Below are positions 1 through 7,210 of a stretch of DNA of 7,510 nt, piece after piece (positions within the stretch are counted from its first letter, which is position 1; every line of letters starts with the position of its first letter). The position numbers and the translations under genes are program-made. The notes under the pieces are model-generated. The model ran no database searches. It was not told where the DNA came from and was given only the letters and a program-made list of their open reading frames with translations. Source of the DNA: an uncultured Saprospiraceae bacterium (GTDB taxonomy: Bacteria > Bacteroidota > Bacteroidia > Chitinophagales > Saprospiraceae); the NCBI GenBank assembly GCA_905479665.1, contig CAJQNM010000597.1, positions 1 to 7,510 on the forward strand, written 5' to 3'.

Positions 1-1179
1 TGGACTGCGAACAGTGCGCAGATCATTGGCGCTGAGCCGAGTATAGATCATTGTTGTTTTGGGCGATTGATGTCCCAGTATATCTTGGACGTAGCGCAAT
101 CCAATACCGCGCTGTGTAAGATGGGTAGCATACGAGTGTCTGAGTGTATGCAGTGTAATCTTTTTCTTGATGCCTGCCTTTATCGCAGCGCGCTTAAGTA
201 CATTGGCAGCGCTACGATTGCTATACCGATCCTTTCTCTGCCCAGCAAAGAGATGCTTACGAGGACGATAAAGACTGTAGTACAGACGAAGTTGCTTCAA
301 TAGCACCGGTGAGAGCGGCACACGTCTATCCTTTGCTCCCTTAGCCGATCGTAGATAGATTAGACCTTCTTCGCTGCGTATATCTTCTACGTCTAGATCC
401 AGTGCCTCGCCAATTCGGAGACCTGCAGAGTAGATTAACATCAATAGTGTACGATGTTTTACATTGTTGGTGGCCTGAAGGATACGTTCTACTTCCGAAG
501 GTGATAGGATATCAGGCAGGGTCTGACTGCGCCGCGGACGTTCTATATTTGCTAAATCCCCTACCTCTAAGCCATGTACGCGCAAATACAGCTTGACCGC
601 ATTGATCCATTGATTTTGTGCACTGTAGCTTTTGCCCTCAACAATAAACGTATCATAATTATATTGAGTAATGATGTCTATCGATATAGCATCCCAAGCC
701 AAGCCTTGATGACGGGAGAAGAACTGGTTCATAATACTCACATACGTTTTAATGGTGGTCGGTCGGTAACGTTTCTGCTCAAGCCACTGACGGTACTCAA
801 CGATCTTCTGTCTAACCTCACCTTGCAAGGGCGCATCCTTCTTGATGATTCCACGCCGCTTCAGCCCAGCGGGAAATTTTGGACCATTAAACGTTGTTTG
901 GTTGGAGGATGGAGATCTCAGATCGCTTAATTCGATCCAGACTACTCCACGGCAATGGTCGACCAGCTGGCTCATTAACTTTGGGTTCTCTTCTATGTAG
1001 AAACACCGATGCGTTTTGGTCCAACGCGCTCCTGAGAAATCCAACAGGTGTTTTTTGACAGACAGATTGTACGGAAAATGAAGACCTATCAACGGTTTAC
1101 CTCGGTGTCGAAATCGACGTAGGCGAATCTTGAGTGGTTTGGTTGGGCTCGGTGGAGATGGATTGGTGTTGGAAAGCAT
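1..1179 (-). CDS. Tyrosine recombinase / phage-type integrase, 3' end beyond window
   Basis: Site-specific DNA strand exchange enzyme of the tyrosine recombinase (XerC/D, phage integrase) family. Translating the minus strand from the ATG at 1179 gives 393 codons with no stop before the window edge, so only the last few residues are missing. Residues 1 to about 120 are a basic N-terminal region (KIRLRRFRHRGKP near residue 17). About 125-215 is the SAM-like core-binding domain (VEYRQWLEQKRYRPTTIKTY). The rest is the catalytic domain. The whole catalytic set is visible: R255 in SAGLRIGE, K280 in RSAKGAKDRRVPL, H344 and R347 in HTLRHS, H370 in LGHQ and the nucleophile Y379 in IYTRL, nine residues after H370. 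The enzyme therefore looks functional. The frame stays open upstream of 1179 past 1380, so the start is not certain; 1179 is preferred because the upstream codons overlap a decayed gene. In Bacteroidota such integrases often sit beside IS91-type transposases; any partner would lie left of position 1. Confidence 0.9.
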   Translation of the reverse strand, partial: MLSNTNPSPPSPTKPLKIRLRRFRHRGKPLIGLHFPYNLSVKKHLLDFSGARWTKTHRCFYIEENPKLMSQLVDHCRGVVWIELSDLRSPSSNQTTFNGPKFPAGLKRRGIIKKDAPLQGEVRQKIVEYRQWLEQKRYRPTTIKTYVSIMNQFFSRHQGLAWDAISIDIITQYNYDTFIVEGKSYSAQNQWINAVKLYLRVHGLEVGDLANIERPRRSQTLPDILSPSEVERILQATNNVKHRTLLMLIYSAGLRIGEALDLDVEDIRSEEGLIYLRSAKGAKDRRVPLSPVLLKQLRLYYSLYRPRKHLFAGQRKDRYSNRSAANVLKRAAIKAGIKKKITLHTLRHSYATHLTQRGIGLRYVQDILGHQSPKTTMIYTRLSANDLRTVRSP

Positions 1180-1236
1180 GGTTAGAATGATCTCATAATG
1201 GTGAAATTGAAAAATACGAAAAGTGAATAATAAAAC

Positions 1237-1260
1237 CATCACCGGAAACTCATCACCGGA
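1237..1260. repeat. Short direct repeat at the integrase / pseudogene junction
   Basis: The 10-mer CATCACCGGA occurs at 1237-1246 and again at 1251-1260, separated by four bases. It lies between the integrase start region and the last recognisable codons of the copper-protein remnant. It could be part of a recombination or element end, an operator for the integrase gene, or chance. I see no further copy nearby. Confidence 0.45.
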
Positions 1261-1677
1261 TTTCAATCTGCGACCTACTGCCAGTACTTTCAATGGAAGG
1301 TCCTTGTGAGTCATGCTCGAAAGGATACAACTCATCAACGATGCGAAAAGTGGCCTTCTCGGGAACTTCGATTTGCAGTACGTCGGCTTCTTGTGGATCG
1401 AGCATATCTGCGGCTCCGATTACATAGCGGGTCTTGGGCACATACTGCATCTCCGCCGCCTGGAGATCACGGGTGAATTGATCTACGATCTTGCCAAAGG
1501 CCCTGGTGAAGCCTGGCTCGACCAACACCAAATTGTGCTACATCTCGTCGGCATGGTTGAGTACCAATTCGATCTTGTCTCCAGCGGTGGCAGCACCAGC
1601 GTCTTGTCGTAGGCCACTTTCGAAGGCTCTTTATGGAGCACAATGGTAAAAGAGCTTCTCGAGATCTTGATGTTCAT
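1253..1677 (-). pseudogene. Decayed fragment of a plastocyanin/azurin-like blue-copper domain
   Basis: Read on the minus strand, this stretch gives family-like protein only when frames are joined. The first part (1677-1588) reads FTIVLHKEPSKVAYDKTLVLP. A frameshift near 1586-1588 leads into AGDKIELVLNHADEM, then a TAG at 1538-1540, then HNLVLVEPG and on to AEMQYVP and ADVLQIEVPE, ending at a stop at 1253. From memory of the family, blue-copper domains of secreted Bacteroidota and Planctomycetes proteins carry DEMQHN at this place, so TAG probably replaced a CAG glutamine codon. The histidine in HN would be the first copper ligand. The C-terminal Cys-x-x-x-x-His loop is not readable in any single frame; the sequence goes to YPFEHDSQGP and unrelated residues. 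No upstream part of the parent protein is found, so this is the 3' end of a lost gene. The domain call is by motif recognition only. Confidence 0.65.
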
Positions 1678-1846
1678 CAGCAGTAAAAGACTCCTGAAAA
1701 AGTAGTCACTGGCGAAAATACCCTCCTGAATTGATGATTCTCCAAGATGCGACAACGGGGAGATTGTGTGAATTTTGAGCTTTGGTGATCTCAAGTCGAC
1801 TAGCCGGAAAATTGAAAACATGGAAATGGAGCAAACACGTAACACT

Positions 1847-3031
1847 ATGAAAATGAGAAAATTTACTGAGTATTGTAGCGGAATCACCCTGGCGCTGATT
1901 CTTGGTTTTGCCATGACCATCGTGTCATGCGGAGAAGATGATGAACCCATTGTGGTTCTTGCTGCGCCCACTATCGAAATTTCTTCTCCTGCTGATTTGA
2001 GTGGTCTGCAAGCATTGGTGGCAAGTCCGTTTTCATTCACCATAGCTGTGGCTGCTGAGGCGGGCCTTAGCAGCGTGAGTCTAAATGGAGACAATATCAA
2101 GACGTACTCTCAGGGAGTGGCGGAAGACTCTTTCTCGCATGAATACACACCGACTGAAAATGGATCGATTAATCTGATTTTTGTCGTCGAAGATGCGGAA
2201 GGCACAACTACAGAGAGCGCCACTGTTGTGCTTGAAGCAGTGGGAGACCCTGGATTTCTTCTGGCAGATTTTGCGGCAGATGATGGCAGTAGCGTGACCT
2301 TATCGACTATTGATCCGACCCATTGGGATGCAGATAGAACAATTACAACTTTTGATGTTAATGGCAATCTTACCTCGAGTGCGACCTTCGAAAATGTAAA
2401 TAATCAATTTACTATCGAAACAGGAATTACCAACCCCGATGCATCAGCTGATCTTGCATACCAAGGCAATGCCATGAAAGTTGTCAAGCAGCCTGCCGCT
2501 TGGGGAGCTGGTGGATGGTCTCATATCATGCTCGATTTTGGAACGACCATTGATCAAGCCACTGTGGAAGCACTCCCTCAAATGAATGAAACCATGGATG
2601 ATCTTACTGCTGGCACAATGTATGTTGAAATAGATGTGTATTACGCGGATTCTGAAGACTTGCCGTTTGCCACCCTGGTTGGGGAGAATGTGACGCTTGG
2701 TGATAACCCGGCATTTGGTTCTGATAAAACACGCGGTTACTCCTTTTTCCTGATGCTCACCAAGCATGATGCACACAGGCTGAATCCAGATGGTGCAGGG
2801 ATGTTTATGGGATACGAAGAATATATTACGGAACCCAATAAATGGATTACGCTTAGGTTTGATGAATTGTACGTGGAGAGCGCTGGAAATTTCTTTGGCT
2901 CGGGCAATGAGAATGCTGCAACCTCAGACGTGATTGATGGTGTTAAAATCGTAGCAGGGGGTGGTTATGGAGATGGGCAATCTGGCAATGCGATTTATTT
3001 CCGGAACCTCCGCATTGTGGATGCAGAATAA
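1847..3031 (+). CDS. Putative surface lipoprotein with Ig-like and lectin-like domains (PUL-associated)
   Basis: The protein has 394 residues and no family I can name with certainty. It begins with a basic stretch and a hydrophobic segment (about 11-24) ending in the lipobox IVSC, so Cys28 should be lipidated by signal peptidase II. The cysteine is followed by GEDDEP, an acidic stretch like the lipoprotein export signal that sends Bacteroidota lipoproteins to the cell surface. About 38-130 looks like one beta-rich Ig/PKD-like domain (starting APTIEISSPAD). About 140-394 is a Trp-, Tyr- and Gly-rich beta-sandwich-like region (GGWSHIMLDFG, YVEIDVYY, NKWITLRFDELYVE, AIYFRNLRIVDAE) resembling a carbohydrate-binding module. 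No catalytic motif is seen. A glycan-binding role is inferred from this architecture and from the adjacent PUL regulator. In-frame starts exist at 1775 (TTG), 1820, 1826 and 1853; 1847 gives a normal lipoprotein signal peptide. The gene precedes the HTCS by about 100 bp on the same strand. Confidence 0.8.
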   Translation: MKMRKFTEYCSGITLALILGFAMTIVSCGEDDEPIVVLAAPTIEISSPADLSGLQALVASPFSFTIAVAAEAGLSSVSLNGDNIKTYSQGVAEDSFSHEYTPTENGSINLIFVVEDAEGTTTESATVVLEAVGDPGFLLADFAADDGSSVTLSTIDPTHWDADRTITTFDVNGNLTSSATFENVNNQFTIETGITNPDASADLAYQGNAMKVVKQPAAWGAGGWSHIMLDFGTTIDQATVEALPQMNETMDDLTAGTMYVEIDVYYADSEDLPFATLVGENVTLGDNPAFGSDKTRGYSFFLMLTKHDAHRLNPDGAGMFMGYEEYITEPNKWITLRFDELYVESAGNFFGSGNENAATSDVIDGVKIVAGGGYGDGQSGNAIYFRNLRIVDAE

Positions 3032-3133
3032 TGGCAGCTGATTCCGGTATGACTGGACAAAGAAGGAGGGATGAAGTGTGCAGAGTTATTAGAAGTGCCC
3101 TTTAGATAAAATTATTTTCGGAAGTTTGTAGTG

Positions 3134-6100
3134 ATGAATCGCATGGTCAAAGCTGTGATATTTTGTCAATTCGTGCTTTTCCTGAATCTGAGTTTTGCCC
3201 AGGATCAGATGCGCTTCCACAATATTTCTCGGAGGGATGGACTAGCGTCAGGATCTATAACGAGCATTGTACAAGACCAGCAAGGATTAATCTGGATTGC
3301 TACCAAACAAGGGCTGAACAGATATGATGGCACAGAATTCATCCACTATCATGCGGGTAACTCAAAAATCAATTCTAATGATATTTCCGAGTTAGTTGTC
3401 GATAAAGCCGGGCATTTGTGGATAGGGACTTTTGGCAGTGGACTATACCAACTAAAATCTGGCACAGGAGAAATTGTTCCATTTGAGCACCAGGATATTG
3501 GAGGGCGTATCCTTTCGATTCTTTTAACTTCTGATGCTTCAATTTTGGTATTGTCCAATTTAGGAGTTGTCAGATTGGATCCGAGCTCCGGAAACGAAAT
3601 AACCCGGGTATCAACGGATCTGACAGTAGATGCCTCATCCACGGTTGAATGGGGGGGTAGTGTATGGATTGGAACCACGGACAGCGAATTGTACAGGGTT
3701 GATCAGAATGGTTCATATGTTTCTTATTCAATGGAAACAAATTTTCCAGGGATGACTATCCAGGAGATTTATCCCATAGACGATGAACGATTGTTTATAG
3801 GCACCCGACAACATGGACTATGGATTTTCAGTCTCGCAGATGAATCTTTCACCAAGGTTCCCATTGAGGCAGTTGATATACGGAATATTATTCAGGACAG
3901 AAATGGTCTTTTCTGGATAGGAACTGATGGCAGTGGCATATTCTGTAAGGATGGTGTGACGTGGAATAACTACATGCACCAAATCAACCAGGAAAATTCG
4001 CTTGCAAGTAATGCTGTGCAGACTTGTTTTGAGGATAGAGACGGAAATATTTGGTTTGGAACCGCCTGGGACGGTATCAGCCTGTTCGATCGGAGGCTGG
4101 AGAACTTGCAATTCATTTACAGTGATTTTGAGGGAACCGAAGCATCGGGGGTTTTGAGTATTTACTCAGAAAACGGTCAACTATGGTTAGGTACGGATGG
4201 TGCCGGCCTCTCGGTTCATCGAAAAGAAGGAACTGGTACACATGCCACTGATGAAATACCGAAGGAGACCTACGTTCACTTTATTCGAAAGATTGGTGAT
4301 AACTATTGGATAGGGACTTTTCAGTCTGGTTTCTTCCTTGTTGAGGATAAGAGCAATGCCCATGTTACTCATTTTACCATTTCCGATGGTCTTAGTCATG
4401 ATGATGTACGAGATGTAGAGCAGGTTGCCGATCATCTATATCTGATCGCGACCTGGGGGGGTGGCTTAAATCTTTTTAATGATGAAACTGGCCGATTTAG
4501 AAAACTGACCGTCGAAAATGGTCAGCCTAAAGATGTGGTAACACTTCATAAAATTAGTCCGGATGAGATACTGGTTGGGACTTTTGGCCAAGGGTTGTTT
4601 GTCTTCAGGTATTCTGATTTGAAGTGTACTCGATTAGTAGAAGACATACACAACGTAGTGTCTATTGGAGCAAATGAAGAAGGCATATGGCTTGGCACCT
4701 GGGGCGAAGGACTGCACTGTACTCAATATCCTTTTGTGTCTTCTGAGTTGATGGTAGGCCATCATCTATCAGCCAATTCCAACATTTTTTCAATTCTCAC
4801 GACCGATGATAATGTTTGGCTCGCTACCAGCGAACAAATATTAAAAGTATCTCGCGACAGCGCAGTCATGGAGGTGCCATTGCCGCCTCAACAATACCAC
4901 ATCAATGCTGCGAGTCGGGATAATTCTGGCAGGTTATTTTTTGGAGGCACTCAAGGAGTGATATCTTTTCTGCCATCGGATATTGATGTAACAACCGATA
5001 AGTTGATTCAGATACTGGAGGTTAAGGTTCTGAGTCGCTCGCTTGGAGCAATCCAGCCCTCAGTTTCCAGCACCAACTTGACCGAGCTGAGTCATGATCA
5101 GAACTTGCTGACATTTAGTTATGCTACTCCTACCTATCCAAGCTCAAGGGACGAGATGTTTGAGATACTGCTTACGCCTATTCATAGCGATTGGATTAAT
5201 GTTGGGCATCAGCGCTCCATGACTTTCGCTGATCTGAATGCAGGAGACTATGAGTTTTCGGTGCGCAATTCTTCCTCAAGATCTGAGCAAAGTTTTAAGT
5301 TCAGAATAGGTAGACCCTGGTGGAAAACCTGGTGGGCGTATAGCCTGGCAAGCTGTGTGTTTGTTGGCCTGCTCTACTCGTTCAGGCGGTTTTCAATTAA
5401 CATGGAGCGCATGAAAAACCAATTGGAGATAGAAAAAATTGGTCGTGAAAAGGATGTTGAGATCGGTCATATCAAGCAGCGTTTTTTTGTAAATATTTCA
5501 CACGAGATCAGGACACCCCTGACACTGATTATCGGTGAAATCGAGCAATTGGCAGTGAAAGTAGGTGGGTCAAAATCGGTCACCAATTCACTAAACAGTC
5601 TACGGAGCAATGGCAATCATTTAATCCAACTGGTTAATGAGCTGCTTGATTTTAGGAAGTTGGATCAGGGTGGAATGCGGCTTAAAGTGGGAGAGGGAAA
5701 TTTTGTGAAATTTTGTAGGGAGATCTATCTCTCCTTCACCAACAAGTCAGAAGAACAGTCCATTAATTTTGAATTCTCAGCAAATATGCCTTCGATCGAA
5801 GTTTGGTATGACCGTGACCAACTAGAGAAGGTATTTTTCAATCTGCTTTCAAATGCATTTAAAAATACTCCTGCGGGCGGGACCATTCGATTTCAAATCA
5901 ACCTCACCTCTGACGGAATCGAGGCAGTTATCGAGGATACCGGCAAAGGTATCCCTCAGAAAGAACTGGAGACCGTATTTAAGAGATTTTATCAGAAAGA
6001 GAATGATCTGGATGATTCCAGACAGGGATTTGGGATTGGTCTGTCCATCGTTCAGGAGATAATTAGACTGCATCACGGAGATGTTGCAGTTGAGAGTGAA

Positions 6101-7012
6101 GCTGGAAAAGGAAGTAAGTTTATCGTTAAACTTAAATCAGGTAACGATCATTTTGAGGAGGTGGACCTGATCCCCGAATTTACAAATAGCGAATCTCTAG
6201 TGGGATATTCGAGTTCTGACATTGACACAATTGAAACAGGGCAGAATTTGAGAAAAGAGGCAGAAATAATGGTGGTAGAGGACAATGAGGAGATCAGAAA
6301 GTTTCTGGTGAGGACCCTTTCCCCTCGATTCAAAGTTCATGAAGCTTCAGATGGGAAAGAGGCGTACGAACTTGTTGTGGATCTATTGCCAGATTTGATC
6401 ATTTCCGATGTCATGATGCCTGAGATGGATGGGATTACTTTGACAAAAATGCTAAAGCGAAACCCCATAACCAGCCATATCCCCATTATACTTCTTACTG
6501 CTCGGACGGGCACAGTATTTAAGAAAGAAGGATACGAAACTGGAGCCGATGACTTCATCACCAAACCATTTAATTCCGCAATTCTGATGGTCAGAATTGA
6601 AAATATTTTGAGAGCACGAAATGTACTGACTGAACAAATTCGGAATGAGCTCGCTATCCGGCCAGATGACTTAAACCTCGCCACACCAGATGAGCAATTT
6701 TTGAAGAACCTTGTGCAGGTAGTCCATCGAAATCTGGATAATTCAGAGCTGAATGCAGAAATGGTAGGTACAGAGATGAGGATGAGCCATTCAGTGGTTT
6801 ATAAAAAACTGAAAGCACTTACCGGGTTCGGTCTGGTCGAATTTATTCGCGATTATCGATTGCAACAGGCAAGCGAGATACTAGGAAAATACAAGTTTAC
6901 AGTAGCTGAAGCATGCTATAAAGTGGGCTACTCCGATAAGAAATATTTTAGTCAAATCTTCAAGAAGAAATTTGGGGTTTCACCGAGCGAGTATGCCAAA
7001 AATCAACCATAG
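3134..7012 (+). CDS. Hybrid two-component system sensor histidine kinase/response regulator (HTCS)
   Basis: One-chain signalling protein of 1292 residues that senses a periplasmic glycan and regulates PUL genes. A signal peptide (cleavage near SFA|Q, residue 22) is followed by about 14 propeller repeats of the type GLIWIATKQGL, LWIGTFGSGL and IWLGTWGEGL (residues about 40-610), enough for two seven-bladed propellers. A Y_Y_Y domain follows (about 655-728), then one membrane helix (about 735-753). The cytoplasmic part has HisKA with phospho-acceptor H790 in NISHEIRTPL; HATPase with N907 (N box), D935 in EDTGKGI and GFGIGLS near 965; a receiver domain with D1050, phospho-acceptor D1092 in SDVMMPEMDG, T1122 and K1144; and a C-terminal AraC domain (about 1195-1292) with two helix-turn-helix units. 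All key residues are present, so it should be active. A GTG at 3131 is an alternative start one codon earlier. The likely targets are the susC-type gene downstream and perhaps the lipoprotein gene upstream. Confidence 0.96.
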   Translation: MNRMVKAVIFCQFVLFLNLSFAQDQMRFHNISRRDGLASGSITSIVQDQQGLIWIATKQGLNRYDGTEFIHYHAGNSKINSNDISELVVDKAGHLWIGTFGSGLYQLKSGTGEIVPFEHQDIGGRILSILLTSDASILVLSNLGVVRLDPSSGNEITRVSTDLTVDASSTVEWGGSVWIGTTDSELYRVDQNGSYVSYSMETNFPGMTIQEIYPIDDERLFIGTRQHGLWIFSLADESFTKVPIEAVDIRNIIQDRNGLFWIGTDGSGIFCKDGVTWNNYMHQINQENSLASNAVQTCFEDRDGNIWFGTAWDGISLFDRRLENLQFIYSDFEGTEASGVLSIYSENGQLWLGTDGAGLSVHRKEGTGTHATDEIPKETYVHFIRKIGDNYWIGTFQSGFFLVEDKSNAHVTHFTISDGLSHDDVRDVEQVADHLYLIATWGGGLNLFNDETGRFRKLTVENGQPKDVVTLHKISPDEILVGTFGQGLFVFRYSDLKCTRLVEDIHNVVSIGANEEGIWLGTWGEGLHCTQYPFVSSELMVGHHLSANSNIFSILTTDDNVWLATSEQILKVSRDSAVMEVPLPPQQYHINAASRDNSGRLFFGGTQGVISFLPSDIDVTTDKLIQILEVKVLSRSLGAIQPSVSSTNLTELSHDQNLLTFSYATPTYPSSRDEMFEILLTPIHSDWINVGHQRSMTFADLNAGDYEFSVRNSSSRSEQSFKFRIGRPWWKTWWAYSLASCVFVGLLYSFRRFSINMERMKNQLEIEKIGREKDVEIGHIKQRFFVNISHEIRTPLTLIIGEIEQLAVKVGGSKSVTNSLNSLRSNGNHLIQLVNELLDFRKLDQGGMRLKVGEGNFVKFCREIYLSFTNKSEEQSINFEFSANMPSIEVWYDRDQLEKVFFNLLSNAFKNTPAGGTIRFQINLTSDGIEAVIEDTGKGIPQKELETVFKRFYQKENDLDDSRQGFGIGLSIVQEIIRLHHGDVAVESEAGKGSKFIVKLKSGNDHFEEVDLIPEFTNSESLVGYSSSDIDTIETGQNLRKEAEIMVVEDNEEIRKFLVRTLSPRFKVHEASDGKEAYELVVDLLPDLIISDVMMPEMDGITLTKMLKRNPITSHIPIILLTARTGTVFKKEGYETGADDFITKPFNSAILMVRIENILRARNVLTEQIRNELAIRPDDLNLATPDEQFLKNLVQVVHRNLDNSELNAEMVGTEMRMSHSVVYKKLKALTGFGLVEFIRDYRLQQASEILGKYKFTVAEACYKVGYSDKKYFSQIFKKKFGVSPSEYAKNQP

Positions 7013-7031
7013 CAGTTAGTTTTACTGCTAT
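7009..7031 (+). terminator. Inverted repeat over the HTCS stop codon, possible weak terminator
   Basis: ATAGCAGT (7009-7016) pairs perfectly with ACTGCTAT (7024-7031) across a 7-base loop, an 8-bp stem containing the TAG stop at 7010-7012. There is no clear run of T directly after it (TCTTGAAAA follows), so it is not a classical intrinsic terminator. A second small stem, GCTGA/TCAGC at 7055-7069 with a T-rich loop, lies downstream. Together they may separate the HTCS transcript from the susC operon or stabilise the mRNA 3' end. Confidence 0.4.
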
Positions 7032-7102
7032 TCTTGAAAATCCCCCCGCTCTTTGCTGATTTTTTCAGCCACTTTCCTTTCTGCAAGTAAGAGCTTTGGT
7101 TC

Positions 7103-7210
7103 ATGAATCACATGAAAATTAAGAAAGGAACCATTAAGATTGGTCTTGTCGTGTTGAGTCTGTTCATCCTGTTTATCCTTTTGCTTTTGAACGTGACCGA
7201 TTCTATCTAA
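7103..7210 (+). CDS. Small hydrophobic ORF, putative single-span membrane peptide
   Basis: This is a 35-codon ORF (32 codons if started at the ATG at 7112). It encodes a lysine-rich N-terminus (KIKKGTIKI), then an unbroken hydrophobic stretch (GLVVLSLFILFILLLLNV, about residues 16-33) and the polar tail TDSI. This is the layout of a one-helix inner-membrane peptide or an uncleaved signal anchor; no signal peptidase motif is apparent. The stop TAA at 7208-7210 is followed directly by the ATG of the SusC-type gene in the same frame, which would allow translational coupling. There is no strong Shine-Dalgarno, as is usual in Bacteroidota. I know no family for it. It could be a genuine small protein, a coupling leader ORF, or chance; the sharp basic-hydrophobic-polar pattern favours a real product. 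Confidence 0.5.
   Translation: MNHMKIKKGTIKIGLVVLSLFILFILLLLNVTDSI

Noticed and set aside
574..930. A 118-codon plus-strand ORF
   Set aside because: It lies antisense to the well-supported integrase, whose minus-strand frame contains all catalytic motifs; the plus-strand translation has no family-like features.
1775..1846. N-terminal extension of the lipoprotein from a TTG at 1775
   Set aside because: It would put 24 mostly polar residues before a normal lipoprotein signal peptide; starting at 1847 gives the usual signal length before the lipobox.
1483..2100. A 205-codon minus-strand ORF
   Set aside because: Its N-terminal half is antisense to the lipoprotein gene and composed of low-complexity Ser/Arg-rich sequence; only its part at 1588-1677 carries family-like residues, which belong to the copper-domain pseudogene.
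3071..3109. A 12-codon ORF (MKCAELLEVPFR) preceded by AGGAGG, between the lipoprotein and the HTCS
   Set aside because: The purine-rich box is only one or two bases from the ATG, too close for a working ribosome site, and the peptide has no recognisable feature.
3113..3128. Near matches to the Bacteroidota -7 promoter element TAnnTTTG (TATTTTCG at 3113, GAAGTTTG at 3121) before the HTCS
   Set aside because: Each has one mismatch and no convincing TTG element at the proper -33 distance; such near matches are frequent by chance. A similar near match (GAGCTTTG at 7091) before the small ORF was dropped for the same reason.
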